Of a stretch of DNA of 31,223 nt, positions 23,985-31,223 are shown in pieces (the stretch's first letter is position 1; every line of letters begins with the position of its first letter). Below the pieces are notes generated by a model. The model searched no databases and was not told the origin of the DNA. It worked only from the letters and a program-made list of their open reading frames with translations. The position numbers were made by a program, and so were the translations under genes. The stretch is from JBCCEV01 sp039030125. GTDB lineage: Bacteria; Pseudomonadota; Gammaproteobacteria; Ga0077536. The DNA lies in assembly GCA_039030125.1 (NCBI GenBank), contig JBCCEV010000029.1, forward strand, positions 1 through 31,223, written 5' to 3'.

Positions 23985-25091
23985 CTATCCTGGCTCTTCG
24001 ATATTCTGGAATTGGCGATGAATTTCAATCAGCCCCGGTGTCAGCGCTATTAGCCAACCAACAAAGGCAACGCCGACCCAGCTCATCGGCAGTAAAACCA
24101 TGGCTAATAACCACAATGCGATAAACCCGTAGACCCGGGGCATCATGGCGCCAGGGCTGACACGGGTATTGTCCGTATCGCGCCCCAAAGGAAAAGCTCG
24201 TGGGCGCAAGAACCAACCGTGGGCGGTCAGTATTAGTAGAAACTTCCACCACGGTAAATCTTCGGCACCGAGTTTTGGATCACGATCTAAAGGCGCGTCC
24301 TTGCCGTCTGCAATACGCGAGCGCATCAGATCCCATGTGTAGCGGGCTTCCGGTCGGGCGCCCGCGCCGCTCATGTTGCTGCGATTAGGAACGCAGCGCC
24401 AACGATAAAGGATCTGACCGTCATTCTTGACCGCTACAACACCAGGTTGATAGTAGCCTTTCGGATGGCACGCCCATGGACGCTCGCGCAGATGACCACA
24501 ATCCTCGTTGTAGAACACGTCGAGCCAGCCGCGGGTTTTGCACTCATCCAGGATCTCATGGTGGGGATCGCCAATGGCCGGAAACCGAAAATCCCAATCT
24601 TCCTCGGCCTCGGTAGCCAAGCTCTGTGGCTCACTCGTGATCGCGAAGACTTCGCCGCCGGCTGCCCGGATTTCGTCGAGTACTCCCGACTTTCGGTAAC
24701 TTCGTAACTCGAAGCGGCACGGGGGTCACCAGCGGCCCCGGTAGTAGAGCAGCAAAATGAACTCATATTTTCCAAGTTGCTCATCGATCCACTTGCGCCG
24801 CAGACCGATCGGCGGGTCAAGGAGCGGCGGAATTTCCGGGGCCTCGAGTGGCACCGTGGAGAACTCATAGCCATTGGCTGTTGGGACGACTTTTATCTGC
24901 TCACGCGCGCAGATCTCACCGTTACACACTACCAAACCAAATTCGTAGGATTGCGTCGATAATCCGTCCATCTCTGGTGCGTCGATGAGACCCGTCAACT
25001 CAAATTCGCTGCCACGCTGTTCATTCAGCCACGCCAGCGCCGCGTTTGCGGGCGCTTGCAGGTCACTTCGAATATCCGTGGTCTCGTTCAT
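23985..25091 (-). CDS. Probable selenoprotein: membrane-anchored peroxiredoxin/thioredoxin-like protein with in-frame TGA (Sec122)
   Basis: The frame is continuous over 368 codons except for one TGA at 24726-24728 (codon 122). Before it the protein ends FILLLYYRGRW, after it comes PPCRFELRSYRKSG. Thus the TGA stands where the redox Cys of a thioredoxin-fold CxxC site is expected, giving Trp121-Sec122-Pro-Pro-Cys125. The following GGEVFAITSE and FRFPAIGDPHHEILDECKTRGW match AhpC/TSA-like proteins. Residues 1-100 form a domain I do not recognise (Cys56, Cys61). Residues about 319-356 are a hydrophobic hairpin, so the protein is probably membrane-anchored. A SECIS-like hairpin follows the TGA. 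It starts 87 nt from the divergent RND gene and is followed by the DUF2490 gene. Conventional gene calling would split it into 24726-25091 and 23985-24620 (TTG start). Alternative: a nonsense mutation of a Cys codon. Confidence 0.85.
24685..24723 (-). promoter_or_regulatory. Candidate bacterial SECIS element
   Basis: On the minus strand, just after the TGA at 24728-24726, a 5-bp perfect stem pairs CUUCG (24714-24710) with CGAAG (24704-24700) around the loop AGUUA (24709-24705). The loop begins 16 nt after the TGA, and G is its second base. An outer 4-bp stem, CCCG (24723-24720) with CGGG (24688-24685), can close the structure. Spacing and loop G agree with the published bacterial SECIS rules (loop about 16-37 nt downstream, G in the first two loop bases). 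It was folded by eye, without an energy calculation. Confidence 0.6.
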
Positions 25092-25148
25092 GAGGCCTAA
25101 GGTAATGCTTTACGGCATTCAATGCACGGATGCCGGCCGGGCCTCGGC

Positions 25149-25154
25149 TACAAT
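25149..25154 (+). promoter_or_regulatory. Candidate -10 box of the RND gene
   Basis: TACAAT, one mismatch from the sigma-70 consensus, lies 24 nt before the ATG at 25179 in the short divergent gap 25092-25178. I see no good -35 hexamer at 16-18 bp upstream, so this is a weak call. Confidence 0.35.
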
Positions 25155-25178
25155 GGCTTGTCTTCAAAGGAGAACCGC

Positions 25179-27503
25179 ATGGGAGCATGGGGAAAAATCG
25201 AGAGCAGTTTCCCGCGCCAAGTCATCCAATATCGATGGTTGATTATCGTGGCCAGTATTGTGCTCGTTGCTCTCGCCGGAGCCGGGACCCAATACCTCGC
25301 TTTCACGAATAGCTATCGAAATTATTTCGGTCCTGGCGATCCCCATCGAGTCGCCTTCGATGAGCTCGAGAAAACTTACACCAAAGATGACGGGATCCTG
25401 ATCGTTATCGCTCCTCAGAGCGGTGAAGTCTTCTCAAAAGAAACCCTAAGCGCGGTAAGTGACCTTACCGCTAAAGCGTGGTCCACGCCTCACTCGATTC
25501 GGGTCGACTCTATTTCCAATTTCCAACATAGCAAGGCCGTTGAAGATGATCTGTTTGTCGGCGACTTAGTCAGCGACCTCGCCAACCTAGACGCGGGTGC
25601 TCTGGCTCAGATTAAAGACATCGCCTTAAACGAACCGGCGCTCGCTAATCGTTTAATTGCCGATGACGCCCGGGTCACTGCAATCAATATCAATTTGCAA
25701 GTACCTGGGATCAATGAAACGGTTGAATTCCCCGAGGCCGTACTCTTCGCCCGCGAGTTGGTAGCGCAGGCCGAAGAGAAATACCCAGAAATCGATTTCT
25801 ACATTTCAGGGCTCGCGGCCATGCATTACGCGTTCACCGAAGCGGCGTTCGAGGACATGACTCAGTTAATCCCACTGAGTTTTGCCGTCATGTTGATCCT
25901 GCTTGCCGTGCTGGCCGGCGGCATCAAAGGCACCTTGATTACCATCTTCGTGATCGCTTTTTCGGTCGTCGCCGCAATGGGGGTCGGGGGTTATCTTGGT
26001 TATTTGATCACGCCAACTATGGCGCCAGCGCCAAACGTCATTCTCACCGTTGCCGTGGCCAACTGTGTGCACATCCTAATTTCTTATCTCCACGGCTTAG
26101 GTACCGGTGAGAACCGGCATGAAGCGATTGAGGAAAGCCTGCGGATTAATTTGCATCCGGTCGCGCTTGCCAGCCTGACCACCGCCACGGGTTTCTTAAC
26201 CATGAATTTTTCCGACGTGCCTCCGTTTCAACAAATGGGTAACGTGATCGCGGTCGGCGTAGTGGTGTCATTTTTCTTATCGATTACTTTTCTCCCGGCA
26301 CTGCTTGCGGTGCTTCCGCAAGGCCAAGTGCGGGCTGGCACAGCGGGCGACGAAGGCGTGAATCGCGTTGGCAAATTCGTAGTTGCGCACCGTTCGATCC
26401 TTCTCATCACTTCCATCGTGATCGCCACCCTGCTCGTCGCTCAGTTACCGCGCAACGAAATCAATGACTACTTTATTGAGTTCTTTGATGAATCGATGGA
26501 GTTCCGCCACGATTCCGATTTCACCATCGATAATCTCACCGGTCTTTATCAGATCAACTATTCAGTCGATTCTGGGGCGCCCGGTGGAATCAACGAGCCG
26601 CAGTATCTTGAGCAACTCGATGCGTGGGTCACGTGGTGGCGACAGCAACCGGGTGTGGTGCACGTCAGCACGCTGACCGACGTGATGAAAAAGCTCAACA
26701 AAAACATGCACGGCGACGAACCAAGCAGCTACCAACTTCCCAATGACCGTGAGCTGGCTGCCCAATATTTACTGCTTTATGAAATGTCCTTGCCCTACGG
26801 ACTGGACCTCAACAATCAAGTCAACGTCGATAAATCAGCGACTCGTGTTGTGGTCACACTCGACCCGATGCGGATCTCGGAGATCTTGTTGCTTGCCGAG
26901 CGCGGCGAAAACTGGCTCGCGGACAACGCGGTCACCGCCAAGACCCATCATGGCACCGGCATGATCATGATGTTCTCGCATCTCACTTTAACCAATACCT
27001 CTTCGATGCTGTTCGGGACCGCGGTTGCGATTGTGCTGATCGGTGGGATCTTAATGTTCGCCTTGCGCTCATTTAATCTCGGCGTTTTAAGCCTGATCCC
27101 AAACCTTGCGCCAATCGCCGCGGGCTTTGGAATTTGGGGCCTATTCAATGGAACGGTAGGGATCGCCTTATCCATTGTGGGAAGCATGACGCTGGGGATT
27201 GTGGTCGATGACACGGTGCACTTTCTCAGCAAATATTTGCGCGCGCGCCGCGAGCGGGGGCTCTCTAGCGCCCAAGCCGTGCAATATGCAATCACCACAG
27301 TGGGTCGCGCATTACTAGTCACCTCGATTGTTCTGGTTGCCGGTTTTCTAGTGCTGGCGTTTTCTAATTTCCAACTCAATTCAGCAATGGGTATTCTGGT
27401 CGCGATCGTTATCGCGTTGGCGCTCGCTGGCGTTTTTCTGCTGTTACCACCCATGCTGATGGCGCTCGATAAATACCTGGGATTACAAACGCGCGCGGCG
27501 TGA
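25179..27503 (+). CDS. RND/MMPL-superfamily exporter
   Basis: A 774-residue, about 12-TM protein. TM1 is YRWLIIVASIVLVALAGAG; a large periplasmic domain follows (about residues 45-220), then a sterol-sensing-type TM bundle (LIPLSFAVMLILLAVLAGG to FLSITFLPALLAVLP), a second periplasmic domain, and a second bundle with GIVVDDTVHFLSKYLRARRE and FNLGVLSLIPNLAPI. This is the two-fold MMPL/HAE3-like layout seen in hopanoid and lipid exporters, not the three-gene AcrB type. AAGGAG just upstream supports the ATG at 25179 rather than the earlier in-frame one at 25122. It is followed after 7 nt by the DUF21/CBS gene, so they likely share a transcript. Substrate is unknown. Confidence 0.92.
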   Translation: MGAWGKIESSFPRQVIQYRWLIIVASIVLVALAGAGTQYLAFTNSYRNYFGPGDPHRVAFDELEKTYTKDDGILIVIAPQSGEVFSKETLSAVSDLTAKAWSTPHSIRVDSISNFQHSKAVEDDLFVGDLVSDLANLDAGALAQIKDIALNEPALANRLIADDARVTAININLQVPGINETVEFPEAVLFARELVAQAEEKYPEIDFYISGLAAMHYAFTEAAFEDMTQLIPLSFAVMLILLAVLAGGIKGTLITIFVIAFSVVAAMGVGGYLGYLITPTMAPAPNVILTVAVANCVHILISYLHGLGTGENRHEAIEESLRINLHPVALASLTTATGFLTMNFSDVPPFQQMGNVIAVGVVVSFFLSITFLPALLAVLPQGQVRAGTAGDEGVNRVGKFVVAHRSILLITSIVIATLLVAQLPRNEINDYFIEFFDESMEFRHDSDFTIDNLTGLYQINYSVDSGAPGGINEPQYLEQLDAWVTWWRQQPGVVHVSTLTDVMKKLNKNMHGDEPSSYQLPNDRELAAQYLLLYEMSLPYGLDLNNQVNVDKSATRVVVTLDPMRISEILLLAERGENWLADNAVTAKTHHGTGMIMMFSHLTLTNTSSMLFGTAVAIVLIGGILMFALRSFNLGVLSLIPNLAPIAAGFGIWGLFNGTVGIALSIVGSMTLGIVVDDTVHFLSKYLRARRERGLSSAQAVQYAITTVGRALLVTSIVLVAGFLVLAFSNFQLNSAMGILVAIVIALALAGVFLLLPPMLMALDKYLGLQTRAA

Positions 27504-27510
27504 AATCACG

Positions 27511-28620
27511 ATGTACTCGCTACTGATCACTTATTTTTCGATAGCCATCGTCACCTCGTTCTTGTGTTCGCTTTGGGAGTCGGTGTTGCTGAGCGTGACG
27601 CCTGCGTATGCGGAGATCAAAATCCAAAAAGGTGAAGCGATCGGTCGACGATTGAAGGTCTACAAAGACGACATCGATCGGCCCCTAGCCGCGATCCTCA
27701 CGCTCAACACCATCGCTCATACGATCGGAGCGATCGGCGTCGGCGTCGAGGCCTCAAAGATCTGGGCGGCGGCAAATCCTCTGATCACGGGCTTGGCGGT
27801 CCCGGTAGTAATGACTCTTGGCATATTGATCTTGTCCGAGATTATTCCCAAGACGCTGGGCGCCAATTATTGGCAAGAGCTCACCGGCTTTACGGTTTCG
27901 TCGCTAGAACTAGTGATTGTCATGCTGCTGCCCTTGGTCGCCGCTTGCCAGGTGATCACGAGCTACCTCAAACGAGATAAGTCGAAAAGTATTTTCTCGC
28001 GCGCGGACTTTGTGGCGATGGCGGAAATTGGCGCCCAGAAAGGCGTATTCGATGAGGATGAATCGCAACTGATCGTGAACTTGCTGCGCTTTAATGGCGT
28101 CACCGCCGAAAACATCATGACACCGCGCACCGTGGTCACTGCCGCTGCACAGGATCTAACGGCCGGTCAGTTTCATGACATGGATGCGCGGCGGTTCTCT
28201 CGTATCCCTTTATACGAAGGCGACGAAAAAGATTCAGTCACGGGCTACGTGCTTAAAGATGAGGTTCTCGAAGCGCTAGCGAGCGAGCAAGCAGAGCTAC
28301 CACTGACTCACTTTCGGCGCGAAATTATGATCATCGATCAGACCTTTCCGATCCCGGACTTGTTCGATCGGTTTTTAGACAAGCGGGAACATATCGCGCT
28401 GGTCGTTGATGAATTCGGCGGCATGGCGGGTATCGTCACCATGGAAGATGTCATCGAAACAATGCTCGGCACCGAAATCGTCGACGAACGCGATGCTAAT
28501 GAGGATATGCAGGCCTTGGCCCGGCGACTATGGGAGGCGCGTGCTAAGCGTGCTGGGTTGGTCGAGGAATCCAGTGCTTCAGAACAGGTCTCGAACGAAC
28601 GCGACGAAACGTCTTCCTAG
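27511..28620 (+). CDS. DUF21 (CNNM) / CBS-pair membrane protein without CorC domain
   Basis: A 369-residue protein. The DUF21/CNNM membrane domain covers about residues 1-140, with LCSLWESVLLSVTPAYAEI, LTLNTIAHTIGAIGVG and ILILSEIIPKTLGANYW, the last being the family's conserved SEIIPKT motif. A CBS pair covers about residues 190-330 (ENIMTPRTVV, and EHIALVVDEFGGMAGIVTMEDVIETMLG). The C-terminal CorC_HlyC domain of the longer relatives is missing: the sequence passes from EIVDERD straight into a charged tail. Members are implicated in Mg2+/Co2+ efflux or homeostasis. It lies 7 nt after the RND gene. Confidence 0.92.
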   Translation: MYSLLITYFSIAIVTSFLCSLWESVLLSVTPAYAEIKIQKGEAIGRRLKVYKDDIDRPLAAILTLNTIAHTIGAIGVGVEASKIWAAANPLITGLAVPVVMTLGILILSEIIPKTLGANYWQELTGFTVSSLELVIVMLLPLVAACQVITSYLKRDKSKSIFSRADFVAMAEIGAQKGVFDEDESQLIVNLLRFNGVTAENIMTPRTVVTAAAQDLTAGQFHDMDARRFSRIPLYEGDEKDSVTGYVLKDEVLEALASEQAELPLTHFRREIMIIDQTFPIPDLFDRFLDKREHIALVVDEFGGMAGIVTMEDVIETMLGTEIVDERDANEDMQALARRLWEARAKRAGLVEESSASEQVSNERDETSS

Positions 28621-28637
28621 GACCGTTTCGTTGCCGG

Positions 28638-28659
28638 CGCGCTCCTAATTAGGAGCGCG
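28638..28659. terminator. Perfect 22-nt palindrome, probable bidirectional terminator
   Basis: Eleven-base arms (CGCGCTCCTAA and TTAGGAGCGCG) abut with no spacer, 18 nt after the stop of the DUF21/CBS gene. A GATTTACTG stretch follows on the plus side, without a strong T-run. Its minus-strand side overlaps the stop codon (28645-28647) of the doubtful small ORF. Likely the end signal of the RND/CBS operon. Confidence 0.5.
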
Positions 28660-28974
28660 GGATTTACTGATACACAGCTTTACGTTGGCGGCGACGCCGG
28701 CACTTTGAATCAAAGCGCTTAGTGAACGGGCCTGAAACACATCGTCTGGACGATCAGGCCGTTGCCCGGTCCAACGCAAAACCTGCGGGTTCCAATCAGC
28801 GAGAAGGGTGTTTTCTGTTTCCATGAAATTAGCATAGTCGCCGAGCCGGCTATTTCCTCGACGCACCTCCCAAAGTTGAAACTCGTCTACAACTTGTAAC
28901 GTTTCAAATGTTGAAAGCTGGATAATCCCCGCAAGACGGCCCCGGGCGCGGCTTAGGCGCCACGCCCGGAGCAC
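28645..28974 (-). CDS. Doubtful small ORF, unknown function
   Basis: An open frame of up to 109 codons lies in the 360-base gap between the DUF21/CBS gene and katG. I recognise no family. The frame's GTG start at 28974 lies only 6 nt after the katG stop. Its first 11 or so codons coincide with a strong GC hairpin that looks like the katG terminator, so the true start, if any, may be the ATG at codon 51 (28824). The remaining sequence (for example LQVVDEFQLWEVRRGNSR) has ordinary protein composition. No transmembrane segment or signal peptide is seen. It may be non-coding. Confidence 0.3.
   Translation of the reverse strand: MLRAWRLSRARGRLAGIIQLSTFETLQVVDEFQLWEVRRGNSRLGDYANFMETENTLLADWNPQVLRWTGQRPDRPDDVFQARSLSALIQSAGVAANVKLCISKSRAPN
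28942..28969 (-). terminator. Hairpin downstream of katG
   Basis: Arms CCGGGCGCGGC (28942-28952) and GCCACGCCCGG (28959-28969) form an 11-bp stem (one G-T pair on the minus strand) with a 6-nt loop, beginning 11 nt after the katG stop. No U-run follows on the minus strand, so it is either a weak intrinsic terminator or an mRNA 3'-end stabiliser. Confidence 0.5.
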
Positions 28975-28980
28975 GGACCA

Positions 28981-31173
28981 CTAGTGAAGGTCAAAGCGGT
29001 CAAGCTCCATCACCTTAGACCAGGCTGCGACAAAATCCTGCACGAAGTCCGCTTGCGCATCGTCACAGGCATATACTTCAGCAAGCGCTCGAAGTTGCGA
29101 ATTTGAACCGAAGATCAAATCCGCCCGAGTACCTGTCCATTTCACCTTCCCGGTATTGCGATCACGTCCTTCGAAGATCCCGGCGGTGTTCGATTCGCTC
29201 CACGTCGTGCTCATATCAAGTAAATTCACGAAGAAGTCATTACTTAGTGTTTCTTTTTGTCTCGTGAACACACCATGACGAGAACCATCGGCATTCGTAT
29301 CGAGTACTCGCATGCCGCCAATCAACACCGTCATCTCCGGCGCCGACAAGGTCAATAGCTGCGCTTTATCGATGAGGCGTTCTTCGACGGAGATGGGGCC
29401 TTTATGCTGCGAATAGTTACGAAACGCATCGGCACGTGGTTGAAGCACGGCGAACGACTCAACGTCGGTCTGCGCCTGGCTCGCATCCCTGCGACCCGGA
29501 GTAAACGGCACCGTAATGTCGACCCCGCTGTTTTTCGCGGCGCGCTCAATTCCAACGCAGCCACCGAGGACGATCAAATCAGAAACGGAAACTCGCTTTG
29601 CACCGATTTGGATATCGTTGAAATCGGTTTGAATCGCCTCAAGGACACCGATCACGTGTGCTAACTCGACGGGTTTGTTAACCGCCCAATCCTTCTGCGG
29701 CGAAAGACGCAAACGGGCACCGTTGGCGCCGCCTCGCATGTCGGAACCGCGAAACGTTGAGGCTGAAGCCCACGCCGTTTCAACCAGTTGCGACACCGTT
29801 AATCCAGATTCCACAATCTTAGCCTTCAATTCTTCGATGTCAGCCTCGTCAATCGAAACACTCTCACCGGCCGGGATCGGGTCTTGCCAAATAAGTTCCT
29901 CGTTCGGTACTTCCTCACCGAGGTAGCGCGCCCGTGGCCCCATGTCCCGATGCGTGAGCTTGTACCAGGCACGTGCGAACACCTCGGCAAACGCCTCGGG
30001 GTTCTCGTGGAAGCGCCGTGAGATTGGCTCATAAATCGGATCCATCCGTAAAGCCATGTCGGCCGTCGTCATGATCGGTGCGTGGCGTTTCGAGACGTCG
30101 TGCGCATCGGGAACAGCGTCGCTCGCCTGGCCACCTTTGGGGATCCATTGCTGTGCCCCGGCGGGGCTTTTTGTAAGTTCCCACTCGTAAGCAAACAAGG
30201 TGTCGAAATAGCTGTTATCCCAAGTGATCGGCGTTGGTGTCCAAGCACCCTCGATACCACTGGTGATGGTGTCGGAACCCTTGCCACTGCCAAAGCTGTT
30301 CTTCCATCCCAGGCCTTGCTCTTCGATGCTGGCACCTTCGGGCTCACAACCAACATGACTCGGGTCTCCTGCCCCATGCGCTTTGCCAAAGGTATGGCCG
30401 CCGGCGATTAAGGCAACGGTTTCTTCGTCATTCATGGCCATCCGCGCAAACGTTTCGCGAATATCACGGCCCGATGCAACCGGATCGGGATGACCATTGG
30501 GACCTTCTGGATTCACATAGATCAAGCCCATCTGCACGGCGCCAAGCGGATCCTCTAAATCACGCTCACCGGTGTACCGTTCATCACCCAACCAGGTGTT
30601 TTCAGAACCCCAATAAATATCCTTTTCCGGTTCCCAGACATCCACGCGGCCACCGGCGAAACCGTAGGTCTGAAAACCCATTGATTCGAGTGCGCAATTA
30701 CCCGCCAAAATCATTAAATCGGCCCAAGAGATTTTGCGGCCATACTTTTTCTTAATCGGCCAAAGAAGCATGCGTGCTTTATCGAGATTGCCGTTATCAG
30801 GCCAGGAATTAAGCGGCGCAAATCGTTGAGTACCAGTGCCGGCACCCCCACGGCCATCGCCAACACGATAGGTACCGGCGCTGTGCCACGCCATGCGAAT
30901 AAACAGCGGTCCATAGTGGCCATAATCGGCCGGCCACCAGTCTTGAGAGGTCACCATCAACTCGGCGATATCAGCCTTGATGGCCTTTAGGTCGAGCTTG
31001 TTGAATTCCTCAGCGTAGACAAACCCCTCGTCCATCGGATCGGATAGCGAGGAATGTTGATGCAGTATGTCGAGATTGAGCTGATTGGGCCACCAATCCC
31101 GGTTTCCCGTGCCGCTGCCCGCGGCTTGTTTATCGGCCCCATGACCAAATGGGCATTTGCTTTCGTTACTCAT
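28981..31173 (-). CDS. katG: Catalase-peroxidase KatG
   Basis: A 730-residue bifunctional haem catalase-peroxidase with the usual two-domain length. The distal site is Arg93, Trp96, His97 (FIRMAWHSAGTYR). The covalent Met-Tyr-Trp adduct partners are Trp96, Tyr219 (LIYVNPEGPNG) and Met245 (FARMAMNDEE). The proximal haem ligand is His260 (GGHTFGKAHGAG). All spacings agree with the M. tuberculosis enzyme (Trp107, Tyr229, Met255, His270). It removes H2O2 in the cytoplasm. GGAGAG lies 6 nt before the ATG at 31173. No oxyR gene is visible in the 50 bases left upstream. Confidence 0.98.
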   Translation of the reverse strand: MSNESKCPFGHGADKQAAGSGTGNRDWWPNQLNLDILHQHSSLSDPMDEGFVYAEEFNKLDLKAIKADIAELMVTSQDWWPADYGHYGPLFIRMAWHSAGTYRVGDGRGGAGTGTQRFAPLNSWPDNGNLDKARMLLWPIKKKYGRKISWADLMILAGNCALESMGFQTYGFAGGRVDVWEPEKDIYWGSENTWLGDERYTGERDLEDPLGAVQMGLIYVNPEGPNGHPDPVASGRDIRETFARMAMNDEETVALIAGGHTFGKAHGAGDPSHVGCEPEGASIEEQGLGWKNSFGSGKGSDTITSGIEGAWTPTPITWDNSYFDTLFAYEWELTKSPAGAQQWIPKGGQASDAVPDAHDVSKRHAPIMTTADMALRMDPIYEPISRRFHENPEAFAEVFARAWYKLTHRDMGPRARYLGEEVPNEELIWQDPIPAGESVSIDEADIEELKAKIVESGLTVSQLVETAWASASTFRGSDMRGGANGARLRLSPQKDWAVNKPVELAHVIGVLEAIQTDFNDIQIGAKRVSVSDLIVLGGCVGIERAAKNSGVDITVPFTPGRRDASQAQTDVESFAVLQPRADAFRNYSQHKGPISVEERLIDKAQLLTLSAPEMTVLIGGMRVLDTNADGSRHGVFTRQKETLSNDFFVNLLDMSTTWSESNTAGIFEGRDRNTGKVKWTGTRADLIFGSNSQLRALAEVYACDDAQADFVQDFVAAWSKVMELDRFDLH

Positions 31174-31223
31174 GTTTTCTCTCCGCTCGGTGATTTTCGA
31201 TGAGGAATGCGGAGAGATTAGGC

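Noticed and set aside
23985..24620. Separate 211-residue membrane protein starting at TTG 24620
   Set aside because: Its frame continues upstream through thioredoxin-fold sequence to the TGA at 24726 and on into the 24726-25091 frame; the TTG has no ribosome-binding site and would cut off the redox domain.
1..31223. CRISPR array, insertion sequence, integrase, tRNA or rRNA
   Set aside because: I saw no regularly spaced repeats, transposase or integrase motifs, or cloverleaf-like sequences when reading through the window; this was by eye only.

Overview
The window reads as accessory metabolic DNA from a proteobacterium, most likely an uncultured gammaproteobacterium of marine or similar habitat. 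This is inferred from gene style only: TauD-type dioxygenase, hydantoinase A/B, LLM flavin monooxygenases, quinohaemoprotein dehydrogenase, DUF2490 barrel, KatG. There is no rRNA, tRNA or phylogenetic marker. Base composition is moderate over about 905-31223. The first ~900 bases are much richer in G+C and carry an actinobacterial-looking IclR regulator, so they may be foreign or a chimeric join.

Layout. (1) 14-733: IclR regulator. (2) 926-4908, minus strand: an apparent five-gene operon of secreted metallo-beta-lactamase-fold protein, MFS transporter, TauD-type dioxygenase, small ABM-like protein and FlK-like hotdog thioesterase. It diverges from (3) 5244-8874, plus strand: amidohydrolase, di-iron fatty-acid-hydroxylase-family membrane protein, small membrane protein, GntR/FCD regulator, DUF6166 protein and a SnoaL-like gene broken by two single-base frameshifts. 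(4) 8901-11416, minus: flavodoxin-fold reductase, VOC protein with its own terminator, DUF3237 protein and a stand-alone Ada-type Zn/AraC regulator. (5) 11685-18900, minus: a tightly coupled operon of MFS importer, hydantoinase A, hydantoinase B and two LLM monooxygenases, preceded by a PQQ quinohaemoprotein dehydrogenase (18954-20972). (6) 21064-23298: tyrosine phosphatase divergent from an NRAMP-like transporter that lacks the usual metal-binding motifs. (7) 23295-28620: DUF2490 outer-membrane protein, a probable selenoprotein, then divergently an RND/MMPL exporter and a DUF21/CBS protein. (8) 28645-31173: a doubtful small ORF and catalase-peroxidase KatG.

The most important observation is at 23985-25091 on the minus strand. 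Two apparent neighbouring ORFs are one 368-codon gene interrupted by an in-frame TGA at codon 122. Read as selenocysteine, the TGA restores a thioredoxin/peroxiredoxin-type active site (Trp-Sec-Pro-Pro-Cys). A hairpin starting 11 nt after the TGA, with a G in the second position of its apical loop, fits a bacterial SECIS element. The product has an unrecognised N-terminal domain and a hydrophobic C-terminal hairpin, so it would be a membrane-anchored redox selenoprotein.

Working together (inference): the two operon groups look like uptake-plus-oxidation-plus-hydrolysis modules for unidentified small organic substrates (transporter, oxygenase, ring or amide hydrolase, thioesterase). The right-hand part is dominated by redox and envelope functions (selenoprotein, KatG, RND, metal transporter).
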